DNA of 64,000 nucleotides, from assembly GCA_047017005.1 (NCBI GenBank), contig JBKXSZ010000001.1, positions 62,001-126,000 on the forward strand, given 5' to 3'. The DNA is from JBKXSZ01 sp047017005. GTDB lineage: Bacteria > Bacillota > Clostridia > TANB77 > CAG-508. The notes beneath the pieces were generated by a model. That model searched no databases, was not told where the DNA came from, and was given only the letters and a program-made list of their open reading frames with translations. Positions 51,888 through 60,167 of the stretch are shown here, in pieces. A program made the translations under genes and the position numbers. How positions within the stretch are numbered: position 1 is the stretch's first letter; each line of letters opens with the position of its first letter.

Positions 51888-54800
51888 TTATGGCGCTAAT
51901 GTGTATGGTGTATTTACTCCATCTCCTCCTGTTATTTTGATAGTAGACTTTAGAGTGAATACTGGGCGTAAGCCATAACTACTGTCGTAGCTGTTCGCGG
52001 AACCGGTAAATCTCAAAGCACCTTGGGCGCCGAGGTAGCTCAAACCGCCGCTAGTGTTTACCTTGCGCATACTTAAGTCCGTACCACCAGAGTAAGAGTC
52101 AACATAACGAGAAGCCAGCCAGTAAAAAGAACCAAATGGACTTGGTTGACTTGTTTTATTTATATTCAAAGTTTTCATTTGATTATAATCTGTTTCATAA
52201 TTGGTATCCGTATCCTTGAACACACCATTCCATCCATATTTTCCTAAATAATCATAAGTTCCTTTAAAGTAACCACTTTCAGAAGATGGGTTACTAGGAT
52301 TACTTCCAACACATCTTGCACTACTTGCATATGTTGTATTTAAATATTGTTGTGCTTTTGTATTTAATGTTGTTATGGCATTATTATATGATGTCTTCCA
52401 CGTTCCAAAATCTGAAGAACCTAATGTTACTGTATCTACCGTACCTGCTGATATGATTTGTACTCCATAATTTGTTCCATGTGTTTTATTATATTGTGTN
52501 NNNNNNNNNGTATAACTAGTTCCTGTTTGTCCCCCTGTTGGTAACCATGTTGCTCCATTATCTTTACTAAAGTAGTATGCTTTAATTCCGCTCGATGCAT
52601 TTGTTGCTGTTTTGGCTGCATCTGTTGTCGAACCTGTTAGCGTAATACTGTTATTTGTTACTGTCGCTGTTGGTGTAAAGTTATTAGGTGCTAATTTATC
52701 AATATTAGCTACAGCATATGTTTTTGAGCCAAAGGTGTTTGTTCCATCATAATATCTTGCATATATGGTTTGGTTTGTACTTGAAGTAATTGTTTGGGTA
52801 TATGCTCCTGTTGCTGTTGTTGCATTTGTCCATGCTCCGTTTCCTACCTTATATTGGTTTGTTAAACCACTTGCTCCGAATTGAATTTTTACCGTTACAT
52901 TTCCGTTTGTTGGTGTTGTTGGACTTCCTGTCATAGTAATAGCTGGTACGGTTATGTTGTCTATTGTTACTGATAGGTCTTTGTTTGTTGCTTCTGTCTG
53001 TAATCCTACTTTATCAATTGCTTTTGCACTTATGGTATGGGTTGAACCTGTTGTTAATCCTGTAAATTTATTACTGTCTTGCCATGTTCCATTATCTATC
53101 TTGTATTGATATTTTGCTATTCCAGAGCCAGTATCCGTTGTACTTGCTGTTACGGTTATGCTATTACTTGTCTTCGTATAGGTTAAGTTAAATGCATTTG
53201 GTGCTGTTTTATCGATATTCGTTATATTGATACTTGCTGTTGTTCCTGCTTGCGAAGTATTATCTATATATCTTGCATATATGGTGTTATTACTTGTTAG
53301 CGTAATTGGTGCTGTATAGGTTGTCCATGTTCCACTACTTCCTTTCTTATATTGTTTTGTTAATCCACTAGGAACATTGCTTGTTGGCCAATTTACTGTT
53401 ACTGTTACATTTCCGTTTATCCAAGCTGTTGTGCTTGGTGTAAAGGTGATAACATCATTTCCTCCTGGGATATCACTTGTTGTTTTAGTTATCGCATTTG
53501 ATATTCTTTCATTTCCTGCATTATCAATTGCCTTCATCTTTAAGGTATAACTAGTGTTTTTACTTAAGTCTGTAAAGGTATAACTTGTTCCACTTTGTAT
53601 TGCTGTCCATGTTGCTCCATCATCCTTACTAAAGTAATATCCCTTTATTCCAGATCCAGAATCTGTTGTACTTCCTGTTAATGTAATGGAGTTACTGGTA
53701 CTAGTTGCCGTTGGTGTAAAGCTTGCAGGTGCTGTTTTGTCTATCTTCATTGATGTAGAGACTACATTAGATATATTTCCTGCATTATCGACTGCTCTTA
53801 AATAAGTCGTATCATTTCTTTCATTATTTCTTTTTAAGCCTGTTTGTTCGTTTGCTGGTAAATCTCCCCATGTTTTATTGTCACTGCTATATTGTACTAC
53901 TTTTATTCCAGAAGCTTCGTCTGTCGTTTTCCAACTTAATGTTATTTCTTCCTTCGTCCAATTTCCATTGCTAGAGTTTGTAATTTCGGAAATGATTGGT
54001 GCTATTTTATCTATTTTGCTTAGATTAAAGGTTGCTGTATTTCCTGCCTGACCTGTACTATCAACTAATCTTGCGTATAGTGCTCCATTTGCTGTCATTG
54101 TTACGGCTGTTGTATAGTTTGTCCATGTTCCGTTACTTCCTATTTTATATTGTTTCTTTAATCCTGCTATATTACTTGGAAAGTTTATTGTTACTGCTAC
54201 ATTTCCATTAGTCCATCCGCTTGGGCTTGGCGTAAAGGTGATATTACTATCTCCTCCTGGGATATCACTGGTTGCTTTAGTTATCGCTTCTGTTGTCGCT
54301 ATTAATCCAACATTATCTTCTGCTTTCATTCTTAATTTATATGTTGTGTTTTTCGTTAAGTCTGTAAAAGTATAACTTGTTCCACTTTGTATTGCTGTCC
54401 ATGTTGCTCCATCATCTTTACTAAAGTAATATCCCTTTATTCCAGATCCAGAATCTGTTGTACTTCCTGTTAATGTAATGGAGTTACTGGTGCTAGTTGC
54501 AGTTGGTGTGAAGCTTGCAGGTGCTGTTTTGTCTATATTTGTTACTTTATAGCTTGCTACCCCACTTTCTTGACCACTTTCTGTTCTTAATTTTGCTTCT
54601 ATTGTTGCATTTTCTGTTATTGTTACTTTAGAAGTATCACTTTTCCATTCTCCTTGGCTAGTTCCCACTGGTAAAACTCTGTATTGTAATGTTAATCCTT
54701 TTATATCCTGTGGCCAATTAATCGTTACTATTACATTTTCTTTTGTCCACTGATCATTCGGAATGTTTGCAGTAAAGGTTATATCTTTGCTATCTGGTAA

Positions 54801-55628
54801 AGATAACGTTTGGGCTGATATCGTATTTGTGATTGTTTCATTTCCAGCTTTATCAATCGCTTTCATTTTAATGCGATAAGTAGTACCTGCAGATAAGTTT
54901 CCAAAAGTATAGCTATTATTTACTTGTTCTTGCGTCCATGCTCCGTCATTGATACTAAATTGATATCCTCTTACTCCTGATATTGTATTCGAAGACCCTT
55001 CATCAGCTGTATCGGTTGTACTTCCTGTTACGGTTATGGTGTCTATTGTTGTTTTACTTACAATTGGATAGAATGGATTTGGTGCTATATTATCAATATT
55101 ATTAATTCCTAATGTAACAACATCACTTTCTTCTAATAAAGAGTTTGATAGTCTCGCATATACTGTTGTTGGAGTAGTAATTTCTATTGTCTTTTCATTT
55201 CCTTCTTCTACCCTTTGCCATATTAATTCCCCTTTTTCGTTTTTTTCTCCTAAGCTCCATTCTTTATATATGGATTCCCCTTCTTTTACTTGGTATGTTA
55301 TCTTTACTATAATTGGTCCTGCTTCCACACCATTTTGTATTCCTGTATTTTGTGTGTTTCTTGGCGTCATTGGAATCCCTTCTATTTGAACATTTCCTTT
55401 GGGACTCAATATCGCTAATTCTTTGTTTATTTCGTTTATTGCATTCTGCTCTTCTTCTGCTTTTTTGTTCCATTCCGCCGTTGCCTTTTCTGCTTTTGTT
55501 AGAATTCCAGAATTACCTCCTATTGCTCCTATCGTCACTCCTGCTAAGATAAGTAATATGATTATTGTGATAATTAGTGCAATTAATGTAATTCCTTTTA
55601 TTTTTCCTTTCTTTTCTATCTCGGCCAT
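51888..55628 (-). CDS. Pilin-headed repeat surface protein with lectin-like tail; probable DGR target 2 (about 1246 aa, contains assembly gap)
   Basis: The N-terminus has KGITLIALIITIIILL then LAGVTIGAI, the same pilin-like segment as surface protein 1, again without Glu5. A coiled-coil linker leads into about nine tandem beta-sandwich (Ig/FN3-like) modules, each with IDKTAP or similar, TGSTTDSGSGI and YYFSKDDGATW. After the gap (52500-52509) follows a different domain, ending YGWNGVFKDTDTN, SFYWLASRYVDSYSGG, SYLGAQGALRFTGSAN, YGLRPVFTLKS and a GGDGVNTPYTLAP tail: the WLASR...GLRPVF type of C-type-lectin domain. In 51981-52110 I count 67 G/C of 130. It is the second gene of an operon with a 15-bp gap. 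The reading frame across the ten N is an assumption, so length and domain joining are uncertain. Confidence 0.8.
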   Translation of the reverse strand: MAEIEKKGKIKGITLIALIITIIILLILAGVTIGAIGGNSGILTKAEKATAEWNKKAEEEQNAINEINKELAILSPKGNVQIEGIPMTPRNTQNTGIQNGVEAGPIIVKITYQVKEGESIYKEWSLGEKNEKGELIWQRVEEGNEKTIEITTPTTVYARLSNSLLEESDVVTLGINNIDNIAPNPFYPIVSKTTIDTITVTGSTTDTADEGSSNTISGVRGYQFSINDGAWTQEQVNNSYTFGNLSAGTTYRIKMKAIDKAGNETITNTISAQTLSLPDSKDITFTANIPNDQWTKENVIVTINWPQDIKGLTLQYRVLPVGTSQGEWKSDTSKVTITENATIEAKLRTESGQESGVASYKVTNIDKTAPASFTPTATSTSNSITLTGSTTDSGSGIKGYYFSKDDGATWTAIQSGTSYTFTDLTKNTTYKLRMKAEDNVGLIATTEAITKATSDIPGGDSNITFTPSPSGWTNGNVAVTINFPSNIAGLKKQYKIGSNGTWTNYTTAVTMTANGALYARLVDSTGQAGNTATFNLSKIDKIAPIISEITNSSNGNWTKEEITLSWKTTDEASGIKVVQYSSDNKTWGDLPANEQTGLKRNNERNDTTYLRAVDNAGNISNVVSTSMKIDKTAPASFTPTATSTSNSITLTGSTTDSGSGIKGYYFSKDDGATWTAIQSGTSYTFTDLSKNTSYTLKMKAIDNAGNERISNAITKTTSDIPGGNDVITFTPSTTAWINGNVTVTVNWPTSNVPSGLTKQYKKGSSGTWTTYTAPITLTSNNTIYARYIDNTSQAGTTASINITNIDKTAPNAFNLTYTKTSNSITVTASTTDTGSGIAKYQYKIDNGTWQDSNKFTGLTTGSTHTISAKAIDKVGLQTEATNKDLSVTIDNITVPAITMTGSPTTPTNGNVTVKIQFGASGLTNQYKVGNGAWTNATTATGAYTQTITSSTNQTIYARYYDGTNTFGSKTYAVANIDKLAPNNFTPTATVTNNSITLTGSTTDAAKTATNASSGIKAYYFSKDNGATWLPTGGQTGTSYXXXXTQYNKTHGTNYGVQIISAGTVDTVTLGSSDFGTWKTSYNNAITTLNTKAQQYLNTTYASSARCVGSNPSNPSSESGYFKGTYDYLGKYGWNGVFKDTDTNYETDYNQMKTLNINKTSQPSPFGSFYWLASRYVDSYSGGTDLSMRKVNTSGGLSYLGAQGALRFTGSANSYDSSYGLRPVFTLKSTIKITGGDGVNTPYTLAP
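51966..52125 (-). other. Putative DGR variable region 2
   Basis: Coding for WLASRYVD through GLRPVF. Codons such as GGC, AGC, TAC, CTC, GCC, GAC, TCC and CGC cluster here as nowhere else in the gene, and G+C reaches about 51%. It has the expected position at the end of a C-type-lectin-like domain, with a conserved GLRPVFTLKS block after it. No matching template repeat is in this window. Confidence 0.6.
52500..52509. other. Assembly gap (ten N)
   Basis: Ten N inside surface protein 2, exactly between the Ig-like repeats and the C-terminal domain. The true missing length is unknown. Confidence 1.
53565..53744 (-). repeat. 180-bp internal repeat, copy 1
   Basis: Nearly identical (about five or six differences) to 54357-54536. 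It encodes the end of one Ig-like module and the start of the next (YYFSKDDGATWTAIQSGTSY). Confidence 0.9.
54357..54536 (-). repeat. 180-bp internal repeat, copy 2
   Basis: Partner of 53565-53744. Such near-identity inside one gene points to recent duplication or gene conversion and could have caused the nearby assembly gap. Confidence 0.9.
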
Positions 55629-55643
55629 ATTTTTTACTCCCTT

Positions 55644-56150
55644 TTATTCTGCTTTTTTTACTTCAAAATCATAAGAATTTGCTAAACTAGACGTCACTGT
55701 TATATTTAAGGTAACAGTTTCTCCTACTTTTACAGAATCAATATATCCACCTACTGTTGCTAGTTCGTTTCCTTCTTTATCTACTAACTTAATATCTACT
55801 CCAAAATCTCCATTATCTTTATTTCCCGGATTTCTTACATCTGCTAATAATAGAGTTAATCCATCTTTTTCTGTTAATCGTATATTGGATATTTCTAATC
55901 CTTCTATTTCTTTTGTTTCTGCTAATTTATTGCTGGTGTTTTGTTTTGTACCATCTTCTAATATGGATACAAATTCTTCTGTTTCTGATGGTCTTGCTTT
56001 TGGAGTAGTATCCTTTTTCTTAAAGATAAAAAATGCTACTACTACAAGAATTACAATAACTATTGTTATGATTAGTAAATCTTTTGGGGTAATTCCTTTC
56101 TTTTTTCTTTTTGTTTTTTCTGTACTTTTTGCTTTTTCTGTACTTTTCAT
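55644..56150 (-). CDS. Anchored FxLYD-like protein upstream of surface protein 2, 168 aa
   Basis: Lys-rich cytoplasmic head (KAKSTEKTKRKKKG), one membrane segment (about residues 26-48), then an Ig-like extracytoplasmic domain with EISNIRLTEKDGLTLLLADV, VRNPGNKDNGDFGVDIKLVD and GETVTLNITVTSSL, the pattern of FxLYD/DUF3426-like domains. The start is 56150 (GGAAGG about 6 bases upstream) rather than an ATG 13 codons earlier that covers the ribosome binding site. First gene of the operon with surface protein 2, 15 bp apart. It may anchor or assist export of the larger protein. Confidence 0.75.
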   Translation of the reverse strand: MKSTEKAKSTEKTKRKKKGITPKDLLIITIVIVILVVVAFFIFKKKDTTPKARPSETEEFVSILEDGTKQNTSNKLAETKEIEGLEISNIRLTEKDGLTLLLADVRNPGNKDNGDFGVDIKLVDKEGNELATVGGYIDSVKVGETVTLNITVTSSLANSYDFEVKKAE

Positions 56151-56248
56151 TTTTCTTCCTTCCTCTCTTGTTTGGTTTTTATGATACATTTGAAAGAATT
56201 AAAAAAATATATAACGGATATTTTAATTCTTTCTATTATGAACATATT

Positions 56249-56296
56249 AAAAAACGCAAAAAACAGGTTGCACTTTTATACAACCTATTTTTTGCG
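56249..56296 (-). terminator. Strong terminator hairpin inside leader 2 (attenuator)
   Basis: 16-bp stem CGCAAAAAATAGGTTG / CAACCTGTTTTTTGCG (one G-U pair), 10-nt loop, T6 run. It stands about 100 bp before the first gene and after the (AG)11 tract, so transcripts must read through it to express the surface proteins. Confidence 0.82.
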
Positions 56297-56343
56297 CGTA
56301 AATAAAACAGAAGGCGCTCTGTTTTTCTATTATTTTTGTTGGT

Positions 56344-56400
56344 TTAAATGATAGCTCTCTCTCTCTCTCTCTCTCTAGTGTTTGTAGTATTTGCTGACAT
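56344..56400 (-). CDS. Putative leader peptide containing the (AG)11 tract, 18 aa
   Basis: ATG at 56400 with AAGGG 9 bases upstream; reads MSANTTNT, then RERERER from the AG tract, AII and stop. With one more AG unit the same start would read on through LSFKPTK and across the entire terminator hairpin to a TAA at about 56248. Another ATG at 56404 gives a 9-codon ORF that stops at the tract. Translation not shown. Confidence 0.4.
   Translation of the reverse strand: MSANTTNTRERERERAII
56355..56376. repeat. (AG)11 dinucleotide tract, locus 2
   Basis: 22 bp of pure CT on the plus strand. In the coding direction CTATCATTTAAACCAACAAA follows, matching locus 1 except for a few bases. Confidence 0.97.
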
Positions 56401-56443
56401 ACATATTTTCCCTTCTTTTACATATTTTTTCTTTCCTTTTTTA

Positions 56444-56472
56444 ACTATATAATTTAAACTTCAATAAGTCAA
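56444..56472 (-). promoter_or_regulatory. Promoter of the surface protein 2 operon
   Basis: TTGACT (56467-56472), 17-bp spacer, TATAGT (56444-56449). The -35 is identical to that of locus 1. The leader is about 290 nt. Confidence 0.78.
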
Positions 56473-56513
56473 TATCCTTTCGTCAAAAAATACCATTTTT
56501 TACTTCAAGAAGA

Positions 56514-56542
56514 TGGACAAGTATGTTAAAATATAGTAAAAT
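56514..56542 (+). promoter_or_regulatory. Promoter of the small export protein
   Basis: TGGACA (56514-56519), 17-bp spacer, TAAAAT (56537-56542); AGGAGG follows 8 bases before the ATG. Confidence 0.72.
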
Positions 56543-56575
56543 TTATTTTGCAGATTTATTTTAGGAGGATAAAAA

Positions 56576-57076
56576 ATGGCAACTTTACCATTAGTAATAC
56601 GATATTTATTAACAGGATTGATAGGAATGATACCTATTATTGAACTTCGTGGAGCAATTCCAATTGGAGTTTTAACTTTCCATTTATCTTATCTAGAATC
56701 TTTCATTGTTAGTTTTATTGGAAATATTATTCCAGTTTACTTCATTGTTAAATACATCCGACCATTATTTGACTTTTTTGGAAGATGGAAACCTTTTAAA
56801 ATTGTAATTGATTGGGCAACAGAAAGAGCTACTAGAAAAATAGAAGAAAGTGAAAGGCTTCAAACATTTGCGGCTTTAGGTTTATTCTTATTTGTTGCAA
56901 TTCCGCTTCCTGGAACAGGTGCATGGGTAGGTTCTTTAATTGCAAACTTTTTAGACCTACCACCTAAAAAAGCAATTCCACCAATTATTGCAGGTGTACT
57001 AACTGCAGGTGTTATTATGCTTACTTTAACAGCCATTGCACAAGGTGGAATTAATGCAATTATTGCACACCAATAG
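56576..57076 (+). CDS. Small multidrug export family membrane protein (COG2426)
   Basis: 166-aa polytopic membrane protein. The N-terminal re-entrant-like motif MIPIIELRGAIPIGV, a mid-protein amphipathic stretch (GRWKPFKIVIDWATERATRKIEESERLQ) and VAIPLPGTGAWVGSLIA are the signatures of the Sm_multidrug_ex family. Four to five membrane segments. The actual substrate of this family is not established. A plus-strand single gene whose 3' end abuts a decayed group II intron on the opposite strand. Confidence 0.9.
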   Translation: MATLPLVIRYLLTGLIGMIPIIELRGAIPIGVLTFHLSYLESFIVSFIGNIIPVYFIVKYIRPLFDFFGRWKPFKIVIDWATERATRKIEESERLQTFAALGLFLFVAIPLPGTGAWVGSLIANFLDLPPKKAIPPIIAGVLTAGVIMLTLTAIAQGGINAIIAHQ

Positions 57077-57079
57077 AAT

Positions 57080-57325
57080 TAGAGCGGTTGTCGCAAGTGG
57101 TGATCCAATTTATATTGAATATGAATTTTTTCATATTGGTCTAGTAGGAATACTAGACCTTTTTTTCTTAGCCTATCATTAATAATAGAGATATGTTAAT
57201 AAATTAGATAATAACCCTTTCTTATATTGGCACAAAAGCCGTTTAACTTTCATTCTTTACTTACTTATTGATCCATATTTTGGTATGGACTTTCACCGAT
57301 TAGCTAACCAACATACCTGTCGCAC
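57080..57325 (-). mobile_element. Decayed group II intron remnant
   Basis: The 5' end GTGCGACAGG at 57325 with GGTGAAAGTCCATACC resembles the intron at 41401. The other end repeats the last codons of the reverse transcriptase and sequence after it (TATTGGTCTAGTAGGAATACTAGACC against TATTGGTCTGATAGAAATATCAGACC at 39873). Domain I-IV and the ORF are deleted, and domain V is degenerate. The 5' end follows a terminator directly. Confidence 0.75.
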
Positions 57326-57328
57326 TTG

Positions 57329-57362
57329 AAAAAGGCAATGGAAATAACTCCATTGTCTTTTT
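57329..57362 (-). terminator. Terminator of the two-component operon
   Basis: Arms 57329-57341 and 57349-57362 (one mismatch, 7-nt loop), then CTTTTTC on the minus strand. The intron remnant begins 3-4 bp past the U-run. Confidence 0.8.
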
Positions 57363-57393
57363 CATTTTATATTATCTTACTGTTTATTTCTTT

Positions 57394-59448
57394 TTATAGC
57401 TTTTTCTTTTCTTCAATCGGTAACACTATTGTTACTTTAAATAAATCACCATCTAGATAGAGCTCAAAAGTTCCTCCTTGCAATTCTGTTAAACTTCTTG
57501 CAATCGAAAGTCCAAGACCACTTCCTTCTGTATTTCTTGAGCTATCTCCTCGAACGAAACGTTGCATTAATTCATCCGCTGAAATATTTAATTTATCCTT
57601 TGATACATTCTTGATTGCTATTAATACATCTTTACCATTTCTTACCATATCTACATATACTCGAGAATTATCTAATGCATATTTTGCGATATTTCCATAT
57701 AGGTTTTCTATCACACGGTACATATATCTGCCATCTGCATAAATTGGAATGTCTTCTTCTGGGAAAGTAAATATAATCTCTAGACCTCTTTTTTGAAATC
57801 TATCTTCAAATTCACCTGTTACCTGTTTTATTAATTCTTTCAAATTTAATATTTCTTTATTTAATTTGATATTTCCAGAAGATGCTTTAGAGGCTTCAAC
57901 TAAATCTTCTATTAGTTTCTTTAATCTTTGAGATTTATTATCTAATACCTCTAAATATTCTTTTGCCTTTTCATTCTCTATATTTTCTTGTTTTAATAAA
58001 TCCACGTAATTAATAATAGAAGTAAGCGGTGTTTTTATATCATGAGATACATTGGTAATTAATTCTGTCTTCAGCCTTTCACTCTTTAGGCTTTCTTCCA
58101 CTGCATTGGAAAATCCTCCCGCAATATCATTAACATAGACAGCTAATTCCTTTAATACACCTTTTAATTCGTTTTCATTTAAGTTAATATCTATTTTACC
58201 CTCATAAATATTTTTAATCGCTTCTTTTATACAGTTAAATTCATTCATTCTTTTTAACAAATACCAAAAAGTCATCCCCCAGAAAGCAAGAATAAGGCAT
58301 AATCCTAAAAATCTTAATGATCCTGTTAATAAAATAAGAATAAAGGAAATGATTAGGAATCCAAAATATAGAATACCAATTTTAATATTATAGTTAATAT
58401 TGTATGTTAGTTCTTTCCATAGTTTTCCGAATCTTTTCTTTAAGAAACGATACAATAGATATAGGATAGTATTTTTTAAAAATGTTTTAGCTTTAAAACG
58501 TTTTATTATACTTCCCAATAGATAAATCGTTGTTATAGCAATTATATATATCATAAGTGCAAATGGTAATGCCATTGCTAAATTAGAAATATTAATCACT
58601 TCATAAAATAGCACAGCAAAACAAATTTCAATGGTATATACAATACATGCTAAGAATCCTAAAATTCCTAATGGAATTTTATCAATATAATTTAATGTAA
58701 TATCATCACTCTTCTTCGTATGTCCTACTGCAAATAATAAGTATAGACACATTACAATCTCAATAACTACTGAAATAGGAAGTAAAAAATAGGAAGCTTT
58801 ATAAATATCTTTAAATATTTTAAATCCTAATTGCGCCTCAAAAAAATTATCGGAATTTTCTAAATCTGTGTTGATAGATGTATATACTTCATAATCATTT
58901 TTTGCAATATCTTCGTACTCCATTTTATATTTTAAATCTTCTATTGATAAACCTTTAATATTGGTATCTATTTGTCCTTCTTTATAGTTCCAATGATAGC
59001 CACCTTTTGCAATTTCTTCTTTTATCTTTTCTATTGTGTCTGTTCTTGCTGTTCTTTCTAAATTTGTATAGGCCTCTCCTGTACTTGTATTAAATACTAA
59101 ATATCGAAAATTAGAATCGTATGGATAGATAACTTTTCCTGTATAGAAAATCGTACTGTCTTCATTTTTTTGTATTAAATACTCGTCTACATACTTCTCA
59201 TCTCCATAATTACGATATAGTCTTGCTTTTACCTTACTAATTGTTTGTGAACATGTAGTTAGATTACTTTTATATAAACTGCTGAATGCATTTGTATCAA
59301 AATAGGAATTAGCTGTTTTCATTTCTGGATATTCTACTACGTAAAACATACTAAATGCGCTGATAAAGATAGCAAATGCAAATAATGGTATTAATAAAAA
59401 GCAGATTGTCTTTAGAATCCATGATTTTTTAATATTTTTCGACTCCAC
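57394..59448 (-). CDS. Sensor histidine kinase (VanS-like group)
   Basis: 684 aa, GTG start. The N-terminal membrane segment (about residues 12-35) and a large extracytoplasmic sensor (to about 215) are followed by a run of five or six membrane segments (about 218-400). HisKA: ELITNVSHDIKTPLTSIINY with the phospho-acceptor His at about 470; ATPase: NLYGNIAKYALDNSRVYVDM, then RGDSSRNTEGSGLGLSIARS. The intermediate multi-pass module is unusual against standard two-membrane-segment VanS proteins. It lies 23 bp after its response regulator. The stimulus is unknown; envelope stress is the usual role of this group. Confidence 0.93.
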   Translation of the reverse strand: MESKNIKKSWILKTICFLLIPLFAFAIFISAFSMFYVVEYPEMKTANSYFDTNAFSSLYKSNLTTCSQTISKVKARLYRNYGDEKYVDEYLIQKNEDSTIFYTGKVIYPYDSNFRYLVFNTSTGEAYTNLERTARTDTIEKIKEEIAKGGYHWNYKEGQIDTNIKGLSIEDLKYKMEYEDIAKNDYEVYTSINTDLENSDNFFEAQLGFKIFKDIYKASYFLLPISVVIEIVMCLYLLFAVGHTKKSDDITLNYIDKIPLGILGFLACIVYTIEICFAVLFYEVINISNLAMALPFALMIYIIAITTIYLLGSIIKRFKAKTFLKNTILYLLYRFLKKRFGKLWKELTYNINYNIKIGILYFGFLIISFILILLTGSLRFLGLCLILAFWGMTFWYLLKRMNEFNCIKEAIKNIYEGKIDINLNENELKGVLKELAVYVNDIAGGFSNAVEESLKSERLKTELITNVSHDIKTPLTSIINYVDLLKQENIENEKAKEYLEVLDNKSQRLKKLIEDLVEASKASSGNIKLNKEILNLKELIKQVTGEFEDRFQKRGLEIIFTFPEEDIPIYADGRYMYRVIENLYGNIAKYALDNSRVYVDMVRNGKDVLIAIKNVSKDKLNISADELMQRFVRGDSSRNTEGSGLGLSIARSLTELQGGTFELYLDGDLFKVTIVLPIEEKKKL

Positions 59449-59471
59449 TTTCTTCTTCCTTTCTTTTTTCC

Positions 59472-60167
59472 TTATATCTTCTCCATTTTATATCCGATTC
59501 CCCATATTACCTTTAAATATTTTGGCTCTCTTGGATTTATTTCTATCTTTTCACGAATGTGTCGAATATGTACTGCAATTATGTTTTCGGCTCCATATGC
59601 TTCATCTTCCCATACATTTTCGTAAATTTGTTCAATCGAAAATACCACACCTTTATTTTTTGTTAAAAATTTTAAGATATTATATTCTGTTGGGGTTAAT
59701 TTAATTTCTTTTCCTTCTACAATAACTTGTTTTGTATCATCGTGAATAATTAAATCACCAGTTTGATATGTATTTTTTTCTTCCTCTTTTACAATAGCTC
59801 CTAAAGAGGTATATCTTCTAATTTGTGAGTTCACTCTTGCAACTAATTCCATTGGATTAAATGGTTTTGTTACATAATCATCGGCACCTGTATTAAGTCC
59901 TAAAATTTTATCGTAATCCTCAGATTTAGCAGAAAGCATAATAATCGGCACCGCTTTGTCTTCTCTTACTTTTTTGGCTACATCAATTCCACTCATTTTT
60001 GGCATCATAATATCTAGAATGAGTAAATGGATTTCATGTTTTTTCATAATATCCAATGCTTCTTGCCCATCATATGCTTTTAATATATGGTATCCCTCTT
60101 TACTTAAATAAATTTCAATTGCATTTACTATTTCCTTATCATCATCACAAACTAAAATATTATACAT
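59472..60167 (-). CDS. OmpR/VanR-family response regulator
   Basis: 231 aa. Receiver domain with acidic pocket CDDD (about 8-10), phospho-acceptor aspartate in LLILDIMMPKMSG (about 52), Thr/Ser in IIMLSAKSED and Lys in YVTKPFNPMEL; winged-helix DNA-binding domain with LTPTEYNILKFLTKNKGVVFS and VHIRHIREKIE. First gene of the pair, AAGGAG before the ATG. Targets unknown. Confidence 0.95.
   Translation of the reverse strand: MYNILVCDDDKEIVNAIEIYLSKEGYHILKAYDGQEALDIMKKHEIHLLILDIMMPKMSGIDVAKKVREDKAVPIIMLSAKSEDYDKILGLNTGADDYVTKPFNPMELVARVNSQIRRYTSLGAIVKEEEKNTYQTGDLIIHDDTKQVIVEGKEIKLTPTEYNILKFLTKNKGVVFSIEQIYENVWEDEAYGAENIIAVHIRHIREKIEINPREPKYLKVIWGIGYKMEKI

Noticed and set aside
57080..57330. Possible small genes downstream of the export protein
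   Set aside because: The sequence matches both ends of the group II intron at 39.8-41.4 kb and has no sustained frame.
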